This document shows, piece by piece, positions 8,450-13,964 of a DNA stretch of 13,964 nucleotides. A program made the position numbers and the translations under genes. Under the pieces are notes generated by a model, which saw only the letters and a list, made by a program, of their open reading frames with translations, searched no databases and had not been told where the DNA came from. Source of the stretch: Myxococcales bacterium (GTDB lineage: Bacteria; Myxococcota_A; Polyangia; Polyangiales; Houyiibacteriaceae); assembly GCA_013002645.1 (NCBI GenBank), contig JABDJF010000238.1, forward strand, positions 1 to 13,964. Direction: 5' to 3'. Position 1 is the stretch's first letter. Each line of letters opens with the position of its first letter.

Positions 8450-8455
8450 ATTCTA
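8450..8455 (-). promoter_or_regulatory. Possible -10 element of the large kinase gene
   Basis: The minus strand reads TAGAAT, five of six matches to TATAAT, nine bases or so ahead of the kinase ATG. The -35 at normal spacing (TTTCCG) is poor. If used, transcription would begin within a few bases of the start codon, giving a nearly leaderless message. Confidence 0.25.
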
Positions 8456-8484
8456 GCCTGCCGATCGCCAGTCGGAAAGCGCGG

Positions 8485-8513
8485 TTGACAAGGATGCGGC
8501 AAACCTTTAGCCC
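8485..8513 (+). promoter_or_regulatory. Possible promoter of the SprT-like/two-component operon
   Basis: A perfect -35 hexamer TTGACA at 8485-8490 stands out in GC-rich DNA. At 17 bases spacing the -10 position reads TAGCCC, a weak match. The start would fall close to the GTG at 8522, again implying a very short or absent leader. Confidence 0.3.
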
Positions 8514-8521
8514 GAATAGGG

Positions 8522-9289
8522 GTGCTCCAACTTTCCTTCGAGTTTGCCGGTGAGTCGCCGACGATCGCGGAGCGCGGCGTCACCGAGCGTCGCCAGGACG
8601 ATCTGGACCGGGCTTACGCCCGCGCGTCCGACTGGAGCCGGGCACTCGCGACACGGCTGGGTCAACCGATTCGGCTCGTCGTCACCGACAATCGAAGCAC
8701 CATGCTGGTTGCTCGACCCAAAAGCGGACGCCTCGAGCTGCGCCTACACCACATGTTCCTGACGGCCGACGAAAATATCCTCGACGCGATAGGCGACTAT
8801 CTGAGCGGCAACACCCCGCATGCGGCCGCCACCATCGACCAATTCGTCGAAGAGCATCGAAGCCGCTTCGTTGCCCGAGGCCCCAGCCAGGAGGCCTTGC
8901 GTGCCGACGGCCGCCATCACGATCTTCGCGCGATCGCGGACGACCTCGCCAGCCGGCACTTCGGCGCAGACGTCGATGTCCGAATCACCTGGGGCCGGCG
9001 CGTTCGGCCCAAACGCCGGCAGCGCTCGCTTCAGCTCGGAACGTACCTCCCCGAAGAACGGCTCATCCGAATTCATCCAGTGCTCGACCAGGCCTGGGTC
9101 CCGCAGTTTTTCGTCGAAGCCGTGGTGTTTCACGAGATGTTGCACCACGACATGCCCGCGGTCTTGCAGAATGGCCGCCGCCACTATCACACCCGCGCAT
9201 TTCGAAAGCGGGAGCGCGGTTTCGAGTACCACTCCGCCGCGCAGAAGTGGGAAAAAGAAAACCTCTGGCGCCTTTTGCGAGGCAAGTAG
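8522..9289 (+). CDS. SprT-like zinc metalloprotease domain protein
   Basis: A 255-residue soluble protein with a zinc-protease active site HEMLHH at residues 204-209 (ligands His204 and His208, catalytic Glu205), followed by HTRAF with His223 as the likely third ligand, the H-x(3)-F arrangement seen in SprT-like proteins. There is no signal peptide, membrane segment or C-terminal CxxC zinc ribbon. The N-terminal half is recognisable only as a conserved-looking region with RLELRLHHMFLTA at about 71-83. The start is a GTG with no good ribosome site; an upstream in-frame stop at 8486-8488 and no other start before residue 61 make it the best choice. It is the first gene of a run with the histidine kinase (14-base gap) and response regulator. 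SprT relatives act in DNA-protein crosslink repair or on unknown substrates; the target here is unknown. Confidence 0.8.
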   Translation: MLQLSFEFAGESPTIAERGVTERRQDDLDRAYARASDWSRALATRLGQPIRLVVTDNRSTMLVARPKSGRLELRLHHMFLTADENILDAIGDYLSGNTPHAAATIDQFVEEHRSRFVARGPSQEALRADGRHHDLRAIADDLASRHFGADVDVRITWGRRVRPKRRQRSLQLGTYLPEERLIRIHPVLDQAWVPQFFVEAVVFHEMLHHDMPAVLQNGRRHYHTRAFRKRERGFEYHSAAQKWEKENLWRLLRGK

Positions 9290-9303
9290 CCTCCATCTGA
9301 CCC

Positions 9304-10245
9304 ATGGCACGTCGACGAAAAATCCGTTCCTCGATCTCGATTCCCATCACCTTGGGCTCGATCACCGTGCTGCTGAGCCTGGCGCTGTTGGTCGGATGGT
9401 CGTTCCTCCTCGGGCAGAAGATCGCCCGGTCTGAGGATATTGCCGGTGACGTCTGGCTCTTGGTGCTCGGCGCGCTCTCTTTCGTGCTCATCATCGTGGT
9501 GCTGGTGTTGTTCGTGGTCTCCTTGGCTCGGGGGATCATCGAAGTGCGCAAGCAGGACACGTTCATCGACTCGGTTACCCACGAGCTCAAGAGCCCGCTC
9601 GCCTCGCTCCAGCTCTGCCTCGAAACCCTCGGGCGCGAAGGGCTCGAAGACGATGCCAGGCAAAGGCTACGGCACATGATGCTTCAAGACGTCGACCGGC
9701 TGCGCGCGTTCATCGACGACGTACTCGAGGCGAACCGTCTTTCCTACGCGCGACCGGGCATGCTCAATCTCAGCGACGTACCTCTGTCAGAGCTCGCCGA
9801 AGAATGCGCCGAAGCGGTTCGCAGCAGGCAGGAGCTCGAGCCGGACGAGATTCGTGTCCACGTCGATCCAGAGCTCGTCGTCACCACCGATCGCGCGGCG
9901 CTCGAGATCGTCGTCAACAATCTCATCGACAACGCGGCGAAGTATTCGAAGCGACCAGCGCGGGTCGAGATCTCAGCCCGCAGGGAATCCGACAAAAAAG
10001 TGCTGATCGAGGTGAGCGACACCGGGATCGGCATCGAGCGCAAGAATCTGAAGCGAGTTTTTCAAAGGTTTTACCGCGTAGAGGATCAAGAGGTGCGCCA
10101 ACGCCGTGGCACCGGTCTAGGGCTCTTCGTGGTCTGGGCCCTGGTGAAGCAGCTCGGCGGTGACGTGCAAGCATTTTCGGGAGGGGTAGGGCAGGGCACC
10201 ACCATGCGTGTCGAGCTGCCCATGGCCCATGCGGTGAGTGGATGA
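9304..10245 (+). CDS. Two-helix membrane sensor histidine kinase
   Basis: The sensor half of a two-component system, in the inner membrane. It has a basic N-terminus, a first membrane helix at about 14-36, an outside loop of only about 13 residues, and a second helix at about 50-72. It then passes almost directly into the dimerisation helix with the phosphoacceptor His93 in SVTHELKSPL. No HAMP, PAS or periplasmic sensor domain is visible. The ATPase part is complete: N box NNLIDNAAKYS from 205, G1 box DTGIGI, F box FQRFYR and G2 box GTGLGLF. At 313 residues it is short for the family. It begins 14 bases after the SprT-like gene, and its stop overlaps the start of the response regulator (ATGA). 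The short outside loop suggests a signal inside the membrane or from a partner protein. Confidence 0.93.
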   Translation: MARRRKIRSSISIPITLGSITVLLSLALLVGWSFLLGQKIARSEDIAGDVWLLVLGALSFVLIIVVLVLFVVSLARGIIEVRKQDTFIDSVTHELKSPLASLQLCLETLGREGLEDDARQRLRHMMLQDVDRLRAFIDDVLEANRLSYARPGMLNLSDVPLSELAEECAEAVRSRQELEPDEIRVHVDPELVVTTDRAALEIVVNNLIDNAAKYSKRPARVEISARRESDKKVLIEVSDTGIGIERKNLKRVFQRFYRVEDQEVRQRRGTGLGLFVVWALVKQLGGDVQAFSGGVGQGTTMRVELPMAHAVSG

Positions 10246-10958
10246 TGACCAGCAATGAAGCGCAGAAGCTACTCATCGTCGAGGACGAAGAACACCTGGC
10301 CGCGGGTCTCAAGTTGAATCTCGAGCTCGAAGGCTATCGAGTCGAAATCGCGGCCAACGCGAAGGAGGCGGGCCAGCGTTTGCTGGACCCGAACGGCTAC
10401 GATGCGATCGTCTTGGACGTCATGTTGCCCGACGTCAACGGCTTCGAGCTCTGCAAGAAGTTTCGGGACGCGGGGAATTTCGTGCCGGTCATCATGCTGA
10501 CGGCGCGCTCGTCTCCTGAAGATCGAGTCCTTGGTCTAGAGGCCGGCGCCGATGACTACATGGTCAAACCCTTCGAGCTCGGCGAGCTGCTGGCCCGGGT
10601 GCGCTCCGTCCTCCGGCGCCAACGCTGGGAGCAAGTCTCGGGCAACAACGCCAAAGCCAGCACCCTGTCGTTTGGCGGCGCTCGAATCAACTTCGACACC
10701 CACGAAGTGCAAGTCGCGGGCGAGCAGGTTCAGCTGACGCAGTTGGAGCTCGACCTGCTTCGCTACTTTGCGGAAAACGCGGGCCGAGTGCTGAGCCGCA
10801 CCGAGCTTCTCGAACGGGTTTGGAAGCTTCGCAATTACGGCAACACCCGTACCGTCGACAACTTCATCTCGCGGCTCCGCCGAAGGTTCGAAGAAGACCC
10901 TAGCTCCCCGACCCACTTCCTGTCGGTCCGGGGAGCGGGGTATAAATTCATCGCCTAG
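10242..10958 (+). CDS. OmpR/PhoB-family response regulator
   Basis: The output half of the two-component system, a DNA-binding transcription factor of 238 residues. The receiver domain (about 9-120) has the acid pocket Glu14/Asp15, phosphoacceptor Asp59 in VLDVMLPD, switch Thr87 and Lys109 in VKPFE. A linker of about 25 residues leads to a winged-helix domain (about 145-238) with the typical ending RGAGYKF. The ATG at 10242 overlaps the kinase stop by four bases; a second ATG follows at once at 10245. The overlap makes this the cognate partner of the upstream histidine kinase. Targets cannot be read from the window. Confidence 0.95.
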   Translation: MMTSNEAQKLLIVEDEEHLAAGLKLNLELEGYRVEIAANAKEAGQRLLDPNGYDAIVLDVMLPDVNGFELCKKFRDAGNFVPVIMLTARSSPEDRVLGLEAGADDYMVKPFELGELLARVRSVLRRQRWEQVSGNNAKASTLSFGGARINFDTHEVQVAGEQVQLTQLELDLLRYFAENAGRVLSRTELLERVWKLRNYGNTRTVDNFISRLRRRFEEDPSSPTHFLSVRGAGYKFIA

Positions 10959-10981
10959 GAAGCGTCAGCAGTCCGCTTCGC

Positions 10982-11015
10982 CGGCCGTCCAGCCCCGGAC
11001 GAGGGGGGTCTTTTC
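10982..11015 (+). terminator. Possible terminator after the response regulator
   Basis: A GC-rich inverted repeat (CGTCC at 10986-10990 with GGACG at 10997-11001, or CCCC with the following G run) is followed by TCTTTTC at 11009-11015. The stem is short, so this is moderate support only. It would separate the two-component operon from the desaturase. Confidence 0.4.
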
Positions 11016-11056
11016 ATTTACAGAACTATGACAAATCGAGGATGAACCGTGACGGT

Positions 11057-11088
11057 GCTTCTCGAGGGTCTGGGATAGCCTCGAAGGC
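11057..11088 (+). promoter_or_regulatory. Predicted mRNA hairpin masking the desaturase ribosome binding site
   Basis: Arms 11057-11067 and 11079-11088 pair over 10 bp with one bulged C (11061) and one G-U pair; the loop is 11 bases. The right arm contains GAAGG (11083-11087), the only good ribosome site for the desaturase, 7 bases before the ATG at 11095. Folding would hide the site, so translation could be controlled by whatever opens the stem. This is a pairing read by eye, without energy calculation. Confidence 0.4.
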
Positions 11089-11094
11089 ATGGAG

Positions 11095-12006
11095 ATGAAA
11101 TCTGCGGAGGCGAAGCTTCGCGCGCGATCGTTGAGCCGCTCCAAGCGCTGGCGACGCGCCACGCCATTCGTGCTTTCGCATCTTGCGGTGCTAGGCGCGT
11201 TCTGGTCTGGGGTGACCTGGGAGGCAGTGGCCCTTTGCTTCGTACTCCTGTTCGTCCGTGTCTGGGGCATCACTGCGGGCTATCATCGCTACTTCGCTCA
11301 CCGGACCTACAAGACCGGTCGCATGTTTCAGTTCTTCCTCGCGGTCCTCGCGCAGAGCAGCTCTCAAAAAGGGGTGCTCTGGTGGGCGGCTCACCATCGG
11401 GTCCATCACAAACTCTCCGACCAGGACGGCGACGTTCACTCACCGGTGCAGAACGGTTTCTTCTACGCGCACGTCGGATGGCTCTTCGACGACACTGAAG
11501 AGACCCGCTGGGACAAGATTCGCGACTTCGCGATGTACCCGGAGCTTCGCTGGCTCAATCGGTATTGGGCCGTCCCTCCCACTCTCCTTGCTCTGGCCTG
11601 TGTCTCGATCGCCGGCTGGCCCGGCCTGTTCATTGGTTTCTTTTTGAGCACCGTGCTCCTCTGGCACAACACATTCCTCATCAACTCGGTCACACACGTT
11701 TGGGGGAAGAAGCGTTTCGATACGGGCGACGAGAGCCGCAACAACATGGTGACCGCTTTGCTCACCCTTGGAGAGGGCTGGCACAACAACCACCACCACT
11801 ACCAGTCTTCGTGCCGCAACGGCTTCTACTGGTGGGAAATCGACGTGACCTATTTCGTGCTCAAGATGCTGAGCTGGATTGGCGTCGTTTGGGACATTCG
11901 CGAGGTCCCCCGTCGGGTCCTGGAAGAAGGACGACGTCGCGACGCAGGCGAGATCGACGAGGAGGCTCGGCGCGAGCCACAGGAGGAGCTCCCCTTCGCC
12001 GCCTAA
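11095..12006 (+). CDS. Membrane fatty-acid desaturase, stearoyl-CoA (delta-9) type
   Basis: A di-iron membrane enzyme that puts a double bond, most likely at C9, into acyl-CoA or acyl-lipid chains and so controls membrane fluidity. The three histidine boxes are complete and correctly spaced: HRYFAH at 64-69, HRVHH at 101-105 and HNNHH at 230-234 in the signature GEGWHNNHHHYQSS; the extra motif HNTFLINSVTHVWG lies between boxes two and three. Hydrophobic segments flank the boxes in the expected hairpins. The length of 303 residues is typical of bacterial forms without a cytochrome b5 domain. ATG at 11095 is preferred over ATG at 11089 because GAAGG lies 7 bases before it and touches the other. 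The C-terminal tail is acidic. An electron donor is not encoded in the window. The aldehyde dehydrogenase follows after 257 bases. Confidence 0.93.
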   Translation: MKSAEAKLRARSLSRSKRWRRATPFVLSHLAVLGAFWSGVTWEAVALCFVLLFVRVWGITAGYHRYFAHRTYKTGRMFQFFLAVLAQSSSQKGVLWWAAHHRVHHKLSDQDGDVHSPVQNGFFYAHVGWLFDDTEETRWDKIRDFAMYPELRWLNRYWAVPPTLLALACVSIAGWPGLFIGFFLSTVLLWHNTFLINSVTHVWGKKRFDTGDESRNNMVTALLTLGEGWHNNHHHYQSSCRNGFYWWEIDVTYFVLKMLSWIGVVWDIREVPRRVLEEGRRRDAGEIDEEARREPQEELPFAA

Positions 12007-12064
12007 GCCACGGCAAGCTGGCAGGGCATCACCGGTTTGGCTACAACCACCAACGCAGGATGTG

Positions 12065-12087
12065 CGCCCACCACGGGGCGGGTTTCT
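12065..12087 (+). terminator. Weak terminator-like hairpin after the desaturase
   Basis: CGCCC (12065-12069) pairs with GGGCG (12076-12080), followed by GGTTTCTT. The stem has only five pairs and the T tract is short, so this may not terminate efficiently. Confidence 0.2.
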
Positions 12088-12160
12088 TGCGCGGTTCCCA
12101 AGTATGTTCGCTTGCGTGCATCTGCAGGTTTCCGTCGGGCTACCGAATACCGTTCAGTGA

Positions 12161-12198
12161 TTATACAGATGTAGGCTCCATTGCGAAATTGTTTCGCA
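12161..12198 (+). promoter_or_regulatory. Possible promoter and operator of the aldehyde dehydrogenase gene
   Basis: The 257-base gap before the aldehyde dehydrogenase is less GC-rich than its surroundings. TTATAC/TATACA at 12161-12167 resembles a -10 element, though no convincing -35 is seen. Just downstream, TGCGAAATTGTTTCGCA (12182-12198) is a perfect inverted repeat of 7 bp around three bases, placed where a repressor would block the start of transcription. Nothing else in the gap is recognisable. Confidence 0.3.
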
Positions 12199-12250
12199 GA
12201 GGTCATAAGCAGCCAAGATCAAAAGAGATTTCCCGAAACCATTGCCCATC

Positions 12251-12255
12251 AGGAG
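12251..12255 (+). promoter_or_regulatory. Ribosome binding site deciding the aldehyde dehydrogenase start
   Basis: AGGAG lies 8 bases before the ATG at 12264. The reading frame is open for about 230 codons upstream, so this site is what fixes the real start. Confidence 0.7.
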
Positions 12256-12263
12256 CTCCGCCC

Positions 12264-13676
12264 ATGCCTCAACCCCGCGTCGTTTCTCCATCCTCTGAGC
12301 AGCAAGATGACCCGGCGAGCGACGTGGCCCACGCCCTGAGCGCCCATTTCAAAACCGGATCGACCAGGCCGCTCTCGTGGCGTTTCTCCCAACTCGACGC
12401 GCTCGAGCATTTTTTGATCGAAAGGGAGGAAGACATCCTCGCGGCGCTGCATGCCGACCTCCGCAAGCCGGCAATGGAGGCGTTTTCCTCGGAAATCGGT
12501 TTTGCAATTTCGGAGCTTCGTCTGGCACGCAAGAACCTTGCCCGATGGATCAAGCCCGAGCGGGTTCACACCCCTTGGTTCGTCATGCCGGGCCGAAGCT
12601 ACATTTACAGGGAGCCGCTCGGTGTAACGCTCATCATCGCGGCTTGGAACTATCCGCTCAATCTGATCGTCCTGCCACTCATTGGCGCCATTGCCGCGGG
12701 GAACTGCGCGGCGCTCAAGCCGTCGGAGCTCGCTCCTCACGTGTCGGCGCTGCTCGCCAAATGGATCCCCAAGTATTTCGATACGAAAGCCATTCGGGTC
12801 GTGGAAGGCGGGCCGCTAGAAACGACCGCGTTGCTGCGCCAGCGCTGGGACCACATTTTCTACACCGGCAACGGAAGGGTGGGCCGGATCGTCATGGAAG
12901 CGGCCGCGAAGCATCTGACGCCCGTCACGCTCGAGCTTGGTGGCAAGAGTCCTTGCATCGTTGACGGGAGCGCCGACCTGGACACGACGGCCAAGAGGAT
13001 CGTGTACGGCAAGTTCTTCAACGCCGGTCAGACGTGCGTGGCGCCGGACTATGTCCTGGTTCAGGATCGGGTTCACGACGCGCTCGTCAATCGTATGGTC
13101 TCCACGATTCGCGAATTCTACGGGGACGATCCCAAGCGCAGCGCCGATTTCAGCCGCATCATCAGTGAGCGGCACCACGCCCGACTGAGCCGATTTCTCG
13201 ACGCGGCAGACATCGTCACAGGCGGGGAAACAGATCCATCGGAACGCTACATCGCCCCCACGATTGTGAAGAACGTCAGCGAGGACGACGCCCTGATGCA
13301 GGAGGAGATCTTCGGCCCCATCCTACCGGTGATCTCCTTTTCGAGCGTCGACTCGGCGATCGGCTTCGTCAATCGCCGAGCCAAACCACTCGCCCTCTAC
13401 CTCTTTTCACGCGAGCGGGAAGTGCAAGACCGAGTCCTCGCTGGCACCAGCGCCGGTGGAACAGCCATCAATCACGTGTGGCTTCACTTCGGCGTCCCAG
13501 GTCTGCCATTCGGGGGCGTCGGCGAGAGCGGCATGGGCGCCTACCACGGTCGCCATTCGTTCGAGACCTTCTCGCACCGCCGTTCGGTTTTGAAAAAGCC
13601 CACGCTCCCAGACCCGCCGCTCATCTTTCCGCCATACACCGCTCGAACGATGCGCTGGTTGAAGAAGCTGTTCTAA
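12264..13676 (+). CDS. Class 3 (ALDH3-type) NAD(P)-dependent aldehyde dehydrogenase
   Basis: Oxidises aldehydes to carboxylic acids; the ALDH3 branch favours medium- to long-chain aliphatic and aromatic aldehydes. The 470-residue length fits this branch, which is shorter than the 490-500 residues of classical ALDHs. Active-site residues are all present: Asn129 in AAWNYP, Glu224 in LELGGKSP, and nucleophile Cys258 in FFNAGQTC. EEIFGPILPV and the glycine-rich PFGGVGESGMG follow, and the end YTARTMRWLKKLF is typical of ALDH3 proteins. No C-terminal membrane anchor is seen. The start is set by a strong ribosome site. It follows the desaturase, so a role in fatty-aldehyde clearance is plausible; coniferyl-aldehyde dehydrogenase is an alternative. 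Its TAA overlaps the stop of the opposing gene. Confidence 0.93.
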   Translation: MPQPRVVSPSSEQQDDPASDVAHALSAHFKTGSTRPLSWRFSQLDALEHFLIEREEDILAALHADLRKPAMEAFSSEIGFAISELRLARKNLARWIKPERVHTPWFVMPGRSYIYREPLGVTLIIAAWNYPLNLIVLPLIGAIAAGNCAALKPSELAPHVSALLAKWIPKYFDTKAIRVVEGGPLETTALLRQRWDHIFYTGNGRVGRIVMEAAAKHLTPVTLELGGKSPCIVDGSADLDTTAKRIVYGKFFNAGQTCVAPDYVLVQDRVHDALVNRMVSTIREFYGDDPKRSADFSRIISERHHARLSRFLDAADIVTGGETDPSERYIAPTIVKNVSEDDALMQEEIFGPILPVISFSSVDSAIGFVNRRAKPLALYLFSREREVQDRVLAGTSAGGTAINHVWLHFGVPGLPFGGVGESGMGAYHGRHSFETFSHRRSVLKKPTLPDPPLIFPPYTARTMRWLKKLF

Positions 13677-13964
13677 AGAGAGTCCGTGCGAAGTGCGGCG
13701 ACCTGGCCCTCGACATGCCGTTTGAAATAGAACGGGATCCGAAGCAGGTCCTTTCGAACTGCCGGGCGAATGATCGACACGAAGACACCATCGCCGATGT
13801 CCACGAGCGCGCCAAAGGACACCAGCGTTCGATTTCCCTTGTAGGGGCGAACGCGCATGAAGCCCCAGCCGGCCCGGATGTCATGCGCCTGCGAATGATC
13901 GACTCGAAAGACCATCGACCGTCGATCGGGTTCGAGCGTCGTCTGTAGGACGTATCGAACGTCG
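13673..13964 (-). CDS. SRPBCC/START-like protein, C-terminal part only
   Basis: The frame is open from the right window edge to a TAG at 13675-13673, giving 96 residues of a protein whose N-terminus lies outside. Visible features are VRYVLQTTLEP, an aromatic GWGFMRVRPYKGNRTLVSFG stretch, DIGDGVF and a C-terminal helix-like IPFYFKRHVEGQ. This strand-rich pattern ending in a helix resembles the end of SRPBCC lipid- or hydrophobic-ligand-binding domains, but I assign the family with only moderate confidence from the C-terminal part. The internal ATG at 13915 is unlikely to be the start, because the frame and its character continue beyond it. The gene converges on the aldehyde dehydrogenase with a 4-bp overlap. 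Confidence 0.6.
   Translation of the reverse strand, partial: DVRYVLQTTLEPDRRSMVFRVDHSQAHDIRAGWGFMRVRPYKGNRTLVSFGALVDIGDGVFVSIIRPAVRKDLLRIPFYFKRHVEGQVAALRTDSL

Noticed and set aside
11239..12006. The desaturase as a possible alkane or beta-carotene hydroxylase
   Set aside because: The spacing and context of the boxes (HRYFAH, HRVHH, GEGWHNNHHH) fit stearoyl-CoA type desaturases much better.
11565..12263. About 230 extra codons in frame upstream of the aldehyde dehydrogenase
   Set aside because: Most of this stretch lies inside the desaturase gene in another frame and resembles no protein; a strong AGGAG before 12264 and normal ALDH3 length fix the start there.

Overview
The window is GC-rich, densely coding DNA from what looks like a Gram-negative member of the Myxococcota (delta-proteobacterial) lineage. 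This is inferred from the mix of genes: a very large cytoplasmic Ser/Thr protein kinase, an outer-membrane OmpA-family protein with a thrombospondin type 3 calcium-binding linker, a desaturase with stearoyl-CoA-type histidine boxes and an ALDH3-type aldehyde dehydrogenase. No 16S rRNA or other taxonomic marker is present, so the placement is tentative. I see no tRNA, rRNA, CRISPR array, insertion sequence or prophage, and no gene that is clearly foreign to its neighbours.

Layout, left to right. (1) Minus strand, 1-3033: a proton-dependent oligopeptide (POT) transporter followed by an alpha-D-phosphohexomutase that runs off the left edge; the two overlap by the four bases GTGA. (2) Plus strand, 3191-5005: a secreted OmpA-family protein (beta-barrel, TSP3 repeats, peptidoglycan-binding domain), closed by a strong UUCG-loop hairpin. 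(3) Minus strand, 5094-8441: a 1115-residue protein with about 820 residues of helical sequence of unknown function and a Ser/Thr kinase domain at its C-terminus. (4) Plus strand, diverging from the kinase across 80 bp, 8522-10958: a SprT-like zinc metalloprotease, a short two-helix sensor histidine kinase and an OmpR-type response regulator, tightly packed as one probable operon. (5) Plus strand, 11095-13676: a fatty-acid desaturase, then an ALDH3-type aldehyde dehydrogenase that has its own ribosome binding site and a promoter-like leader. (6) Minus strand, 13673-13964: the C-terminal part of an SRPBCC-like protein, overlapping the aldehyde dehydrogenase stop codon tail to tail.

How the genes may work together (inference). 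The centre of the window holds two phosphorylation systems back to back: a Ser/Thr kinase whose catalytic loop and short activation segment suggest it is not switched by activation-loop phosphorylation, and a His-Asp system whose sensor has almost no extracytoplasmic part and is co-transcribed with a metalloprotease. The outer-membrane OmpA protein and the desaturase on either side make cell-envelope homeostasis a reasonable but untested theme. The desaturase start is covered by a predicted RNA hairpin that pairs the whole ribosome binding site, which may be the most testable regulatory signal here.
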